Notes: a model not told the origin generated them from the letters alone. Positions 17,626-26,491 are shown, counted from the stretch's first letter. The stretch: DNA of 64,000 nucleotides from Gemmatimonadota bacterium (GCA_016713785.1 JADJOM010000003.1:1817501-1881500); one strand, 5' to 3'. Numbers and translations are program-made.

Positions 17626-19535
17626 CGCGGCCAGCGGTTGTCGGTCCGGTCCCGGTCGGGGAATCGCGCCCCCGGGTCCAGGGTCACGGCGGTGATGCGC
17701 CGACCGCCGAAGTCGAGCGTGACCGGCCGGCTGCGCCGGCCGTCGAACCAGGTCTCGACCGGCCAGGTCACCGTCACGGTGTCGCCCCGGAGCACCGCGT
17801 TGCGGGGCAGCCGCGGCGAGGGTCCCCCCGGGGCCAGGGTGGCGGCGAGCACGATCGGCGCGGGCATCTCCCCCCGCTGACGCACCGTGACCTCCCAGGC
17901 GCGGCCGCGCTCCACGACCCGCTCGATGCCGCCATCCACCGATTCGGTGGTGAAGAGCCAGCTGTACCAGAACCAGTCGAGGTTGCGGCCGAGCTCGCGG
18001 TTCATGGCGAACATGAAGTCCCAGGGCGAGGGATGCCGGAAGCGCCAGTCGGCGGCGTAGGCCTTCATGGCCCGGGCCACCGCGCTGTCCCCCACGAGCG
18101 CGCCGAGCATGGAGAGCATCATCGGCGCCTTGGAGTAGGTCACGTAGGTCGTGAGCGGACCGCCGTAGTTGTTGTCCCACATCATCGGCGCCTGGCTTTC
18201 GTTCCCCGCCAGGGCGCCGGCACGGCCGCCGAGGCTGTCGAGCACGGGGGGACGCCCCTCGTGGGCCGCCTCGGAGAGGACGTTCATGTACTCGTTGAAT
18301 CCCTCGTCCATCCAGCCGTACCAGGTCTCGTTGTTGCTGACCATCATCGGCCACCACTGGTGCCCGATCTCGTGGTCCGTCACCCCGAAGCCCGGTCCGC
18401 TCATGGTGAGCATCGGGTACTCCATGCCATTCTCGGGGCCATCCACCTGGGTGAACTGGGGGAAGGCGTAGGGGAACCACAGCGTCGAGTAGAACTCGAG
18501 CGCGTGCCGGGCGAGCGCCCCGGTCTGCCGGTAGCGGGTGTTCTCCGGCAGGTAGAGGACATGCACGGGGATCGGCCCGCGCCCCGGGATCGTGGCGCGG
18601 GTGGCGTCCCACACGAAGTCGGCCGAGGCGGCCCAGGCAAAGTCGTTCACCGTGTCGGCCACGAAGCGCCACACCAGGCGGCTGCCGCCGCGGGTCGCCT
18701 TGCTGGGCCCCCGCTCGCCCTCGCCCACGATGGTCCGCTGGCTGTCGCTCTCGAGCACCGAGGCGAGCCGTTCGCGCACCATCGGCGCGAGCACCTCGTC
18801 CGGGTTGGTGAGGGTGCCGGTGGCCCCCACCAGGTAGCCGCCGGGAAGGTCGAGGTTCACCTCGAAGCGGCCGAAGTTGTTGTAGAACTCGCTGCCGCCC
18901 AGGTGCGGTTCGCGGTCCCAGCCGCGCAGGTCGTCGTAGACCGCCACCTGCGGGTACCACTGCGCCAGCTGGAAGATCCTGAGCCCGCGCCGGCCGCCGC
19001 GGGCCGACCCGCGGCCCTGCGGGATGTCGGGGATGTCGCCCGCCCAGTCCACCTCCACGGTGCCGGTGCCGCGGGCGGGGATCGGGTTGGCGAGGGTCAG
19101 TCCGAGCACGGTGCTGGCGGCCCATTGGGCCGCCATGCTCTTGACGTCCACTTCCTCACCGTTGGCGTTGAGGCGGTAGAGCACGGTGCCCCCGGTGATC
19201 GAGGGGGGCACGCGGCTGCGCGGGGCCCAGGGATTGAAGCGGTTCTGGTACAGCCGCAGGACCAGCTGCTTGAGCGCGCTGTCCGACGGGTTGTGGATGG
19301 TGATCGTCGCGTGGCCGGTCACCCGCCCCGCCACCGCGTCCAGCCGGGCGTCGATCCGGTAGTCGGTGGTGAGCTGCCAGTACCTGGCACCGGGGTGGCC
19401 GGTGGAGTCTCGGGTGCCAAGGCGGAGCGCCCGCTCGAAGCTGCGGGTGATCGGCACGGTGCGCCGGATGGCGCGCGGCGGCTCCTGGCCGGCGAGCGGC
19501 AGCGCGAGCAACGGGAGCAGCAGCAGGGTCTTCAT
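17622..19535 (-). CDS. Exported M1-family zinc aminopeptidase
   Basis: This 637 aa protein has a signal peptide (MKTLLLLPLLALPLAGQ). The gluzincin active site is clear: HEIGHQWW followed at the proper distance by the third zinc ligand in WMDEGFNEYMN. A GAMEN-like exopeptidase motif appears as ENGMEYP. The N-terminal beta domain is of the leukotriene-A4-hydrolase/aminopeptidase-N type. It probably trims peptides in the periplasm or outside the cell. It sits between MoxR and DUF58 genes with 4-nt overlaps on both sides, so its translation is tied to theirs; an enzyme inside this gene pair is unusual. Confidence 0.9.
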   Translation of the reverse strand: MKTLLLLPLLALPLAGQEPPRAIRRTVPITRSFERALRLGTRDSTGHPGARYWQLTTDYRIDARLDAVAGRVTGHATITIHNPSDSALKQLVLRLYQNRFNPWAPRSRVPPSITGGTVLYRLNANGEEVDVKSMAAQWAASTVLGLTLANPIPARGTGTVEVDWAGDIPDIPQGRGSARGGRRGLRIFQLAQWYPQVAVYDDLRGWDREPHLGGSEFYNNFGRFEVNLDLPGGYLVGATGTLTNPDEVLAPMVRERLASVLESDSQRTIVGEGERGPSKATRGGSRLVWRFVADTVNDFAWAASADFVWDATRATIPGRGPIPVHVLYLPENTRYRQTGALARHALEFYSTLWFPYAFPQFTQVDGPENGMEYPMLTMSGPGFGVTDHEIGHQWWPMMVSNNETWYGWMDEGFNEYMNVLSEAAHEGRPPVLDSLGGRAGALAGNESQAPMMWDNNYGGPLTTYVTYSKAPMMLSMLGALVGDSAVARAMKAYAADWRFRHPSPWDFMFAMNRELGRNLDWFWYSWLFTTESVDGGIERVVERGRAWEVTVRQRGEMPAPIVLAATLAPGGPSPRLPRNAVLRGDTVTVTWPVETWFDGRRSRPVTLDFGGRRITAVTLDPGARFPDRDRTDNRWPR

Positions 19536-20494
19536 CGGGGAGCCTCGATCCGTTCTAGGATGGTACGGAGCGCCTGGTCCGGCGTGACGCCCTCGAGTTC
19601 GAGTTCCGGCGCCACGGCCACCCGATGCCGGAGCACCGGCGGCGCCAGGGTCTTCACGTCATCCGGCACCACGTAGTCGCGGCCATCGAGCAGCGCGGCG
19701 GCCTGGGCCAGCTTGAGCAGGGCCACGCTGGCGCGGGGGCTGGCCCCCAGCGTGAGCGCCGGCGCCTCGCGGGTGGCCCGCACCAGCGCCGTGATGTACC
19801 CGACGAGGCTCGGCTCCACCCGCACCGCGCGGGCGGCCGCACGGAGCCGCGCCAGGCCGGCGGCATCGAGCACCTGGGTCACGCCGAAGCTCGCCGGCTC
19901 CGCCGCCTCGAAGCCCTCGAGCACCCGGGTGAGCACGCCCTGCTCCGCCGCGGCGTCGGGGTAGGCCAGCAGGCTCTTGATCAGGAACCGGTCCAGCTCC
20001 GCTTCCGGCAGCGGGTAGGTGCCCTCGAACTCGATCGGGTTCTGGGTGGCGAACACCGTGAAGCTGGCCGAGAGAGGGTGCGTGGTGCCATCGACGGTCA
20101 CGTGCCGCTCCTGCATCGCCTCGAGCAGCGCGGCCTGGGTCTTGGCCGGGGCCCGGTTGATCTCGTCGCCCAGCACCAGGTCGGCGAACAACGGCCCCGG
20201 GCGGAAGGTGAAGCCGCCGGGCCCGGTGAGCAGGTTCACGCCCGTGATGTCGCTCGGCATCAGGTCGGGGGTGAACTGGATGCGCCGGAAGTCGAGCCCC
20301 ATGGTCTCGCTGAGCGTGCGGACCAGCAGGGTCTTGGCGGTGCCGGGCGCGCCCTCGAAGAGGACGTGCCCCCGCGCCACCAGCGCGAGCACCGCCTCGC
20401 GCAGCACCGCCTCCTGGCCGAGCACCACGCGGCCGAGCTGGGCCAGGAGCTGGTGCGCGACGTCCGCCTGCTGGCGGAGTTCGTCCGGGGTCAC
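19532..20494 (-). CDS. MoxR-family AAA+ ATPase
   Basis: The product is 320 aa. Walker A is GAPGTAKT near residue 45, Walker B lies in VLGDEINRAPAKTQAALLEAMQE, and sensor 1 is ATQNPIEFEGTYPLPEAELDRF-like (seen in two blocks). This is the MoxR signature set. MoxR ATPases act as chaperones for vWA/DUF58 partners. Translation starts at GTG 20494, overlapping the DUF4350 stop as GTGA; there is no suitable ATG nearby. It is the fourth gene of the operon beginning at 23070. Confidence 0.93.
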   Translation of the reverse strand: MTPDELRQQADVAHQLLAQLGRVVLGQEAVLREAVLALVARGHVLFEGAPGTAKTLLVRTLSETMGLDFRRIQFTPDLMPSDITGVNLLTGPGGFTFRPGPLFADLVLGDEINRAPAKTQAALLEAMQERHVTVDGTTHPLSASFTVFATQNPIEFEGTYPLPEAELDRFLIKSLLAYPDAAAEQGVLTRVLEGFEAAEPASFGVTQVLDAAGLARLRAAARAVRVEPSLVGYITALVRATREAPALTLGASPRASVALLKLAQAAALLDGRDYVVPDDVKTLAPPVLRHRVAVAPELELEGVTPDQALRTILERIEAPR

Positions 20495-21696
20495 GGGCGT
20501 AGTTCCTCCCACACATCCTCCACGGCGTTGGCGGCGCGGCGCACCTGGTCGGTGTCGTGTCCGGGCCGGTTGAGTGTCTGCAGGGTGCGCACCGCGTCCC
20601 GCGCGCGGGCGGTGCGGACGTGCTGGGCCAGCTGCGCCAGCCAGGCGCCGCGGTCCCCGGTGGGCCGCTGCCCCGCCGGCAGGAGCCGGCGGCGCAGCCC
20701 TTCGATGGTCAGCCCGATGGCCACGTCGTGGCCCCGGGCCGCGGCCAGCGCGGTGGCCAGTGCCCGCACATGCTCGAGCGGCGAGCGGCGTCGCCGCACC
20801 AGGGTGCTCCGGATGGGGCCGAACCGCACCGCCCCCGCCAGCAGCGCCAGCAGCCCCACCAGCGCGAGCTGCCACAGCCCCCAGCCGAACGGGGAACGGC
20901 GGCTCCAGCCGAGCAGCGCGGCCAGGAGCGAGCCACCCTCGCCGTAGCCCTGGTGGGACTCCTCGAAGATCACCCGGTCGTAGCGTCCCACGAAGAGCCC
21001 AAGGGCAAAGGGGCCGGCATCGGTGTCGCGCAAGGCCCGGTTGCGGAGCAGCCCCGCGTCCGCCAGCAGCACGACGCTCCGCCCGGTGTCGTCCCGCGTG
21101 AGGCGCAGCGCGGCCACCCGGCCGCTGATGGTGGTGAGGAGCGTCTCCGCCCGCGCCATCGGCGGCACGGTGCAGCCGGTGGTCCCGGCGTCGGCGGCGC
21201 GGGACGAGTCGGTGACGAAGCCCTCCGAGGTGGAGGCCAGGACCCCGCCCAGCGGAGGAAAGCGCCCCCCCGCCACGGTCACGCTGTCCCCGTCGCGCCA
21301 GTCAAGTGCCGCGCCGAAGCACCGCATCACCCGCGCCGCGCCGGGCCCCGCCAGTACCAGGTCCCCGCCCGCCGGACCCTCGGACCACCCGACCAGCTGC
21401 TCCAGCTCCGCGCCGGCCATCGGGGCGAGGGGATCGAGCACCAGCAGCGCGGTCGCGGGCGCGGCGGCGGTGTCGGCCCGGAAGTGCCGCAGGGTCCCGC
21501 GCTGGCGCCGGACCTCCAGGCCCAGCCGCCCCAGCGCCTGGGCCAGGCCGCTGGTGCCCGCGGGCCCGGTGACGAACGACGAGGCCAGCGGGTTCTCGCC
21601 GGTGTCGCGCCGGTCCCGCTGGCCCAGGGCGCCGGCCATGGCCACCAGCATGCCGAGCATGGCCAGGCCGGCCAGCGCCTCAGTGCGCGGGCGCAT
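20491..21696 (-). CDS. DUF4350-type membrane protein
   Basis: The product is 401 aa. A transmembrane helix lies at residues 6-24, then a globular region with NPLASSFVTGPAGTSGLAQAL and LGLFVGRYDRVIFEESHQGYG, then a second helix (LALVGLLALLAGAVRFG) near residue 275 and a helical cytoplasmic tail. This matches DUF4350 proteins regularly found beside MoxR and DUF58 genes. The function is unknown. It overlaps the DUF4129 gene by 17 nt and the MoxR gene by 4 nt. Confidence 0.8.
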   Translation of the reverse strand: MRPRTEALAGLAMLGMLVAMAGALGQRDRRDTGENPLASSFVTGPAGTSGLAQALGRLGLEVRRQRGTLRHFRADTAAAPATALLVLDPLAPMAGAELEQLVGWSEGPAGGDLVLAGPGAARVMRCFGAALDWRDGDSVTVAGGRFPPLGGVLASTSEGFVTDSSRAADAGTTGCTVPPMARAETLLTTISGRVAALRLTRDDTGRSVVLLADAGLLRNRALRDTDAGPFALGLFVGRYDRVIFEESHQGYGEGGSLLAALLGWSRRSPFGWGLWQLALVGLLALLAGAVRFGPIRSTLVRRRRSPLEHVRALATALAAARGHDVAIGLTIEGLRRRLLPAGQRPTGDRGAWLAQLAQHVRTARARDAVRTLQTLNRPGHDTDQVRRAANAVEDVWEELRP

Positions 21697-22303
21697 ACCG
21701 CTCCGGCGCGGCGGCCACGAGCCACGCACGGTACTCGTCGGGGCCGCACGGCCGCCGCGCAAAGGCGTAGCCGTACAGCGCCCGCACCAGGTCGCGGAAG
21801 GCCTCCCGCTCGCCGGTGCCCAGGCCCGCCTCGTAGGTGTACTCGTTGGGGGTCTTGCTCGGATGGAACCGCACCACGCGCCGGGCATCGAGCTCGAGCA
21901 CCAGCGCCACGAAGTCCGCCTGCATCGCCTCGGCATACGCCCCCCCGGCGGCCAGGCGCCGCGCCTCGGCGCGGTACCAGGCGGCGCCCCGCGCCACGGC
22001 GGCGGGCGAGGTCGCGCCGGCGGGCGGCGCCGCGGCGGCGCGGATGGTCTGCACCATCACCCAGGCGGCGTGGGCGAAGATCAGCAGCAGCACCCCGACC
22101 AGCGCCCAGAACAGTACCCAGAAGAGGTCGGGGTGCGTCTCCTCGAGCCCCGCGAGCGCCTCACGGAGGGCGTCCCACCAGCGGGCCAGGAAGGCGAACG
22201 GATGCGGACGTTGCACCCAGCGGTACTCACCCCCCTGGAACACCGTGTCGAGCACGGCCCGCAGCGCCTCGGGCCCGGCGCCATCCGCCTGGGGCAGGGT
22301 CAC
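21680..22303 (-). CDS. DUF4129 domain membrane protein
   Basis: The product is 207 aa. One strong transmembrane helix (DLFWVLFWALVGVLLLIFAH) lies near residue 65, followed by a helical domain with AMQADFVALVLELDARRVVR and TPNEYTYEAGLGTGEREAFR, the typical DUF4129 tail. It starts with GTG at 22303, overlapping the preceding stop (GTGA). Such proteins accompany MoxR/DUF58 systems and transglutaminase-like proteins; no enzymatic role is known. Confidence 0.8.
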   Translation of the reverse strand: MTLPQADGAGPEALRAVLDTVFQGGEYRWVQRPHPFAFLARWWDALREALAGLEETHPDLFWVLFWALVGVLLLIFAHAAWVMVQTIRAAAAPPAGATSPAAVARGAAWYRAEARRLAAGGAYAEAMQADFVALVLELDARRVVRFHPSKTPNEYTYEAGLGTGEREAFRDLVRALYGYAFARRPCGPDEYRAWLVAAAPERYAPAH

Positions 22304-23070
22304 GCGGGTGAGAGCCCCGAGGCCAGCACCTCGAGGTCGAAGGCCTCCTTGCGCACCCGGAGGTCGTAGTACGCCACGGTCAGCACGCAGTAGAAGAGGG
22401 GATAGATCAGCAGCTGGATGAGCGATGCCGCCACCAGCCACCCCAGGGTCGCGGGCGACACCGTGGGCTCGAGCAGCGTCGCGTCGCCCGAGGCGGCGGC
22501 GAAACCGCCCAGGGCGATCGTCGGCAGCAGGATCAGCACCAGGACCGTGAGCAGCACCCAGAACAGCTTGCCGCGGAAGCCGCGGGTGAGCGCCCACGAC
22601 CGGCCCATCGCCGCATTGGCGCTCGGCAGCTCCTCGATGACCAGCGCCGGGGTGGAGAGGGCCAGGCCGGTGAAGAGGATCACGCCGGGAATGATCACGC
22701 AGACCAGCCCGATCCCGATCACCAGGCTCATCAGCACCCCGAGCACGATCAGGCGGCCGATGAAGGGGGTGGCCCGGGCGAAGGCGTCGCGCGCCGAAAT
22801 GGTGCGCCCCATGTAGCTGTCGGAGACCACGAAGGTGGCCGCCGCCGAGGCGATGGCCCCCAGCACGGCATTGAGCAGCAGGTTGAGGAAGTACATCGGC
22901 AGGTTGAGCAGCGCCCCGCCGGCCGACTCGATGTACACCGACAGCACCACCGGCAGCGCGCTGGTCACGAGCGTGACCACCAGCAGCGGCAGGAAGAGGC
23001 TCCGGTACAGCCCGAAGGCCACATCCAGGATCTCGCCCAGCGAGAGGGGACGGAGAACCGGCGGCGTCAT
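22300..23070 (-). CDS. Polytopic membrane protein (GPDP membrane-domain-like), first gene of MoxR operon
   Basis: The product is 256 aa with about six hydrophobic segments, including LFLPLLVVTLVTSALPVVLS, VLGVLMSLVIGIGLVCVIIP and FWVLLTVLVLILLPTIALGG. The start MTPPVLRPLSLGEILDVAFGLYR is typical of DUF-type proteins related to the membrane domain of glycerophosphoryl diester phosphodiesterase. No catalytic motif is present. It is the promoter-proximal gene of the seven-gene operon and diverges from the RDD-SpoIIM gene across 91 bp. Confidence 0.78.
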   Translation of the reverse strand: MTPPVLRPLSLGEILDVAFGLYRSLFLPLLVVTLVTSALPVVLSVYIESAGGALLNLPMYFLNLLLNAVLGAIASAAATFVVSDSYMGRTISARDAFARATPFIGRLIVLGVLMSLVIGIGLVCVIIPGVILFTGLALSTPALVIEELPSANAAMGRSWALTRGFRGKLFWVLLTVLVLILLPTIALGGFAAASGDATLLEPTVSPATLGWLVAASLIQLLIYPLFYCVLTVAYYDLRVRKEAFDLEVLASGLSPA

Positions 23071-23120
23071 GACGGAGGGCTCCAGGGGTGAATGGTCTAA
23101 GATGGCCGCCGTGCCCGGCC

Positions 23121-23150
23121 TTGGGAAGTCGCGCCGCGTCCGCGTAGATT
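23121..23150 (+). promoter_or_regulatory. Promoter of the RDD-SpoIIM gene
   Basis: TTGGGA (23121-23126) and TAGATT (23145-23150) are spaced 18 bp. The -10 box ends 11 nt before the ATG at 23162, leaving at most a few leader bases and no Shine-Dalgarno sequence. It lies in the 91-bp divergent gap with the MoxR operon. Confidence 0.5.
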
Positions 23151-23161
23151 GCCGCATTCCC

Positions 23162-24946
23162 ATGACCACCACGCCCGACTTCCGGCAGCACCTCGAGGTC
23201 GAAACCCCCGAGCACGTGCTGCTCGACTACGAGATCGCGGGCCTCGGCTCCCGCGCGCTCGCGGCGCTCGTGGACACCGGCATCCTCGGGCTCTGGGGCA
23301 TCCTGCTCGGCGTGGCGTTCTCCCTGCTCGCCACCGGGCTCGGCGAGTGGGCCGTGGCCCTCTTCACGCTCGTGGGCTTCGCGTCCGTGTGGGGGTACTT
23401 CACCTTCTTCGAGGGCCTGCGGCACGGCCAGACCCCCGGCAAGCGGCGACTGGGCATCCGGGTGGTGCGCGACAGCGGCCACGCCCTCACCTTCGGGGCC
23501 GCCGCGGTCCGCAATCTGCTCCGCGTCGCCGATTTCCTCCCGCCGCCCTACCTGATCGGCGCCATCGCCGTGGCGGTGCATCCGCGCGGCAAACGGCTCG
23601 GCGACCTCGTCGCCGGCACCGTGGTGGTCCGCGACCGCCCCGTCGAACACGCCGCCGCCGCCCCCGCCCTCGATCCCGCCGCGGCCGACCTCCTGGGCGT
23701 GCCCGAACTCGACGACGAGGAGTTCCGGCTGCTCCGCGAATACGTGGAGCGGGCGGCGAGCCTCCCCGCCCCGGTCCGGGACCGGCTGGCCGCCCGCCTG
23801 GTGGAGCGCTTCGGTCCCCGCTACCCGGTCCGCGCCGCCGACCCCGGGCTTTTCCTTGCGACCCTGCACCAGGAGGAGCAGGCGCGCCGGCGTGGCCGCT
23901 TCGGCGCCCGGCAGGCCGCGCCCGCCGGCGACCGCCGTACCCCCGGCGCGGGGGCGGCCGAGCGCCTGGTGGCGCGGCAGGCGCCCCGGTGGGACGCCTT
24001 CCAGGCGCTGGCCGAGCGGGCCGCCACCCAGGGCCTCGACAGCTTCACGGGGGCCGAACTGCCGGAGTTCGCCGCGCGCTATCGCGAGGTGGCCGCCGAC
24101 CTGGCCCGCGCCCGTACCTACGGCGCCCCCGCCACCACCCGGGCCCGGCTCGAACGCCTGGTGGCCGCGGGCCACAACGTGCTCTACCGCGACGAGCGCC
24201 ACACCGGAGGGCGCATCTGGCGCTTCCTCATGGAGGAGTGCCCTGCCGGTATCCTCGAGGCCCGCCGGGCGGTGCTGCTCGCCTTCCTGGTGTTCACGCT
24301 GCCCGGGCTCGCCGGCTACGCGCTGCTCCGGGAGGACCCGCCGCTCGCGGAACAGGTCCTGCCCGAGGTGATGCTGGAGCGCGCAGAGGCCGGTGTCACG
24401 CGGGAGCGGGAGGGCCGGGGGTACTTCGAGGCGGAGGCGGAGGACCGGCCGCTGATGGCGTCGTCGATCATGACCAACAACATCGGGGTGGCGTTCTACT
24501 GCTTTGCCGGCGGCATCTTCGCGGGCGTGGGCTCGCTGGTGCTGCTGGCGTTCAACGGGCTCTCGATGGGCACCATCTCAGGGCACTTCGCGAACGTGGG
24601 CCTGCTGGACTATCTGTGGACCTTCGTGATCGGGCATGGCGTGCTGGAGCTGTTCGCCATCTGGGTGGCCGGCGCGGCGGGCTTCCTGCTCGGGCGCGCC
24701 CTGATCGCGCCGGGGTCGTTCAGCCGCGCGGAGGCGCTGGTGCACGCGGGCCGCCTGGCCCTCCGGATGGTCGGGGCCGCCGTGCTGCTGCTGGTGATCG
24801 CGGGGCTGATCGAGGGCTTCGTCTCCGCCAGCACCCAGAGCCTCGCCTACCGGCTCAGCGTCAGCTCGGCGAGCCTGGTCTTCCTGCTGGCCTACCTGTA
24901 CAACGGCTGGACGGCGCTCCGCCGCGCGGCGCCCGGCCCGGCCTGA
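23162..24946 (+). CDS. Fusion protein: RDD membrane domain plus SpoIIM/DUF95 membrane domain
   Basis: The product is 594 aa. Residues 1-150 form an RDD domain: the opening Arg is in GLGSRALAALVDTGILG, the Asp motifs and GKRRLGIRVV follow, then RGKRLGDLVAGTVVVRD. A charged linker of about 150 residues (rich in Arg, Ala, Glu) follows. From about residue 300 the SpoIIM-like domain carries several transmembrane segments with IMTNNIGVAFYCFAGGIFAGVG, FNGLSMGTISGHFANVGL and HGVLELFAIWVAGAAGFLLG. RDD and SpoIIM-like genes are often neighbours near MoxR/DUF58 loci in other bacteria; here one frame encodes both. A role in envelope remodelling or transport is a guess. Confidence 0.88.
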   Translation: MTTTPDFRQHLEVETPEHVLLDYEIAGLGSRALAALVDTGILGLWGILLGVAFSLLATGLGEWAVALFTLVGFASVWGYFTFFEGLRHGQTPGKRRLGIRVVRDSGHALTFGAAAVRNLLRVADFLPPPYLIGAIAVAVHPRGKRLGDLVAGTVVVRDRPVEHAAAAPALDPAAADLLGVPELDDEEFRLLREYVERAASLPAPVRDRLAARLVERFGPRYPVRAADPGLFLATLHQEEQARRRGRFGARQAAPAGDRRTPGAGAAERLVARQAPRWDAFQALAERAATQGLDSFTGAELPEFAARYREVAADLARARTYGAPATTRARLERLVAAGHNVLYRDERHTGGRIWRFLMEECPAGILEARRAVLLAFLVFTLPGLAGYALLREDPPLAEQVLPEVMLERAEAGVTREREGRGYFEAEAEDRPLMASSIMTNNIGVAFYCFAGGIFAGVGSLVLLAFNGLSMGTISGHFANVGLLDYLWTFVIGHGVLELFAIWVAGAAGFLLGRALIAPGSFSRAEALVHAGRLALRMVGAAVLLLVIAGLIEGFVSASTQSLAYRLSVSSASLVFLLAYLYNGWTALRRAAPGPA

Positions 24947-24965
24947 GTTCCCCCCCCGAAGCGAC

Positions 24966-25006
24966 CGAGGGATCCCCCCGGGGAGCGTCCCCGGCAGGAT
25001 CCCTCG
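24966..25006. terminator. Stem-loop after the RDD-SpoIIM gene
   Basis: CGAGGGATCC (24966-24975) and GGATCCCTCG (24997-25006) are perfect 10-bp inverted arms around a GC-rich 21-nt loop that can itself fold. It lies 20 nt past the RDD-SpoIIM stop and just past the end of the convergent small gene, so it may serve both. No T-run is present. Confidence 0.6.
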
Positions 25007-25040
25007 CGCGGTGTCCGAGCGGCGGCAGGCCGCCGGCCGC

Positions 25041-25226
25041 TCAGCCTTCCCGCAGGATGCCCCGCATCCGCACCGCCAGCGCCTCGATCTCCCGCAGGCT
25101 GGTCAGGGTCTCGGGGTCGAGACGGGTCTCATTGAGCAGCAGGAGCTGGGTCTCCGCCAGGAGCGCGGAGAGTGGATTCGACAGGTCGTGCCGCAGCTTG
25201 TGGAAGCGGTCGCTTTCGGACGTCAC
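25041..25226 (-). CDS. 61-residue DHp-only mini-protein (histidine-kinase dimerisation domain-like)
   Basis: The whole protein is 61 aa. It contains an H-box-like segment, RHDLSNPLSALLAETQLLL, where histidine kinases have H-E/D-L-x-x-P-L, followed by a second predicted helix (LTSLREIEALAVRMRGILRE). There is no ATP-binding (HATPase) domain and no sensor. It resembles an isolated HisKA/DHp two-helix hairpin, which could be a phosphotransfer protein or a dimerising inhibitor of a kinase. A TATATT box on the minus strand (25273-25278), 47 nt upstream, could be its -10 element. The assignment rests on the H-box alone but the frame is well placed and ends at a hairpin. Confidence 0.65.
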   Translation of the reverse strand: MTSESDRFHKLRHDLSNPLSALLAETQLLLLNETRLDPETLTSLREIEALAVRMRGILREG

Positions 25227-25322
25227 GTGCGTACACCTGGCGTGGGGGGAGACCGGCCGGGCCGGCTGCGGGAATATAAGGACGGATTCCGGTCCGTAAA
25301 CCCGCCCGGCGCCGTGGCCACG

Positions 25323-26453
25323 TCAGGAACCGAAGGGCACCGGCATGAAGGTGAGGACGAAAACGAGCACGCACACCAGCCCGAGCACCCGCCGGCTGGT
25401 CGGGACCGAGCGCTCGGGGCACATCACGGAGGGGTGGGTCCACCGGAGCCCCCCCACGGCGAGCGTGATCGCCACCCAGAGGAGCCACGGGGTCCAGAAC
25501 TGCGCCAGGTAGATGAGGCCCATCAGCACCGCCAGCCCGAGCGGCGTCTGCCGCCGCCCGAGCAGGCCGAAGGCCACATGACCGCCATCGAGCTGTGACA
25601 GGGGCAGCAGGTTGAGCCCGGTGATCAGCGCGCCGGCCCAGCCGGCGAAGGCGGCGGCGCTCAGGTGCACCGAGACCGCGCCGGGCAGGAAGTAGTCGCG
25701 GAACGCCCGGGTGAGGAGGGAGTCCCCGAGCACGTACTGGTAACCGGCGAACTCGATGAAGGAGCCCGTGGGCGCGAAGGCCGGCGTCACCGAGGCGGAA
25801 CTGGCGTAGCCCCAGGCCAGCACCCCGAGCACCACCACGAAGCCGGCGAGGGGGCCGGCCGCGCCCACGTCGAGCAGCTGGCGGCGGTCCACGACCGGCG
25901 AGCGGAGCCGCAGGAACGCGCCGAGGCTGCCGATGGGGGAAAGCGAGGGCGGGATGGGCAGGAAGTAGGGCGGGGAGGCATCGATCCCGTAGCGGCGGGC
26001 CACGAAGTAGTGCCCCAGCTCGTGCACCAGCAGGATGCCGAGGAGCGGGACGGCGAAGCGCCAGCCACTCAGGATGGTGGCCTCGCCCAGCTGCAGGAAC
26101 TGGGGGAAGAAGCTCCCCCCGGCGCGGAGGGCGCTCAGCAGGTCGTGGCCGATGAGGGGGTGGTAGCTCCCCTCGAGGGCGGCGCCGGCGCCGAGGGCGC
26201 ACACGATCGTGACGAGGAAGAGCAGCAGGTGGAGGGCCCACGCCTCCCGCCGCCGGGCAACCAGCGGCCGCACCAGCACCAGTTCGGAGCGGTCGGGGGT
26301 GGCCCAGTAGTGGACGTGGGGCCACGCGGCGAGCGCCGCCGCGAGTTCGGGCGAGGGTCCCCGATGGGCGGGCGCCACCAGTCCTTCCACGATCTCCCGC
26401 TGCCCGGCGCGGATCAGCCGCCAGGCGTCAAAACACCGAGTGATGGCGTCCAC
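25323..26453 (-). CDS. M50-family site-2-type membrane metalloprotease
   Basis: The product is 376 aa. The zinc motif HELGHYFVARRYG near residue 185 and the second motif NLLPLSQLDGGHVAFGLLG near residue 285 define an intramembrane M50 protease; about seven hydrophobic segments are visible. The N-terminal 90 residues form a soluble region. It probably cleaves membrane-anchored substrates such as anti-sigma factors. I prefer GTG at 26453, preceded on its strand by AAGGG at a good distance, over an ATG at 26483, because the latter would run through the -10 region of the divergent rho promoter. Confidence 0.85.
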   Translation of the reverse strand: MDAITRCFDAWRLIRAGQREIVEGLVAPAHRGPSPELAAALAAWPHVHYWATPDRSELVLVRPLVARRREAWALHLLLFLVTIVCALGAGAALEGSYHPLIGHDLLSALRAGGSFFPQFLQLGEATILSGWRFAVPLLGILLVHELGHYFVARRYGIDASPPYFLPIPPSLSPIGSLGAFLRLRSPVVDRRQLLDVGAAGPLAGFVVVLGVLAWGYASSASVTPAFAPTGSFIEFAGYQYVLGDSLLTRAFRDYFLPGAVSVHLSAAAFAGWAGALITGLNLLPLSQLDGGHVAFGLLGRRQTPLGLAVLMGLIYLAQFWTPWLLWVAITLAVGGLRWTHPSVMCPERSVPTSRRVLGLVCVLVFVLTFMPVPFGS

Positions 26454-26462
26454 CGATTGCCC

Positions 26463-26491
26463 TTGACGCTGGTGGCGCCCCATCCTATTAT
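26463..26491 (+). promoter_or_regulatory. Sigma-70 promoter of rho
   Basis: TTGACG (26463-26468), a 17-bp spacer and TATTAT (26486-26491) form the best housekeeping promoter in the window. It lies within 10-38 nt of the divergent protease start codon and gives rho a leader of about 200 nt. Confidence 0.72.

Noticed and set aside
24947..25040. Small gene between the RDD-SpoIIM and DHp-like genes
   Set aside because: The stretch is mostly a stem-loop; no start with coding character was found.
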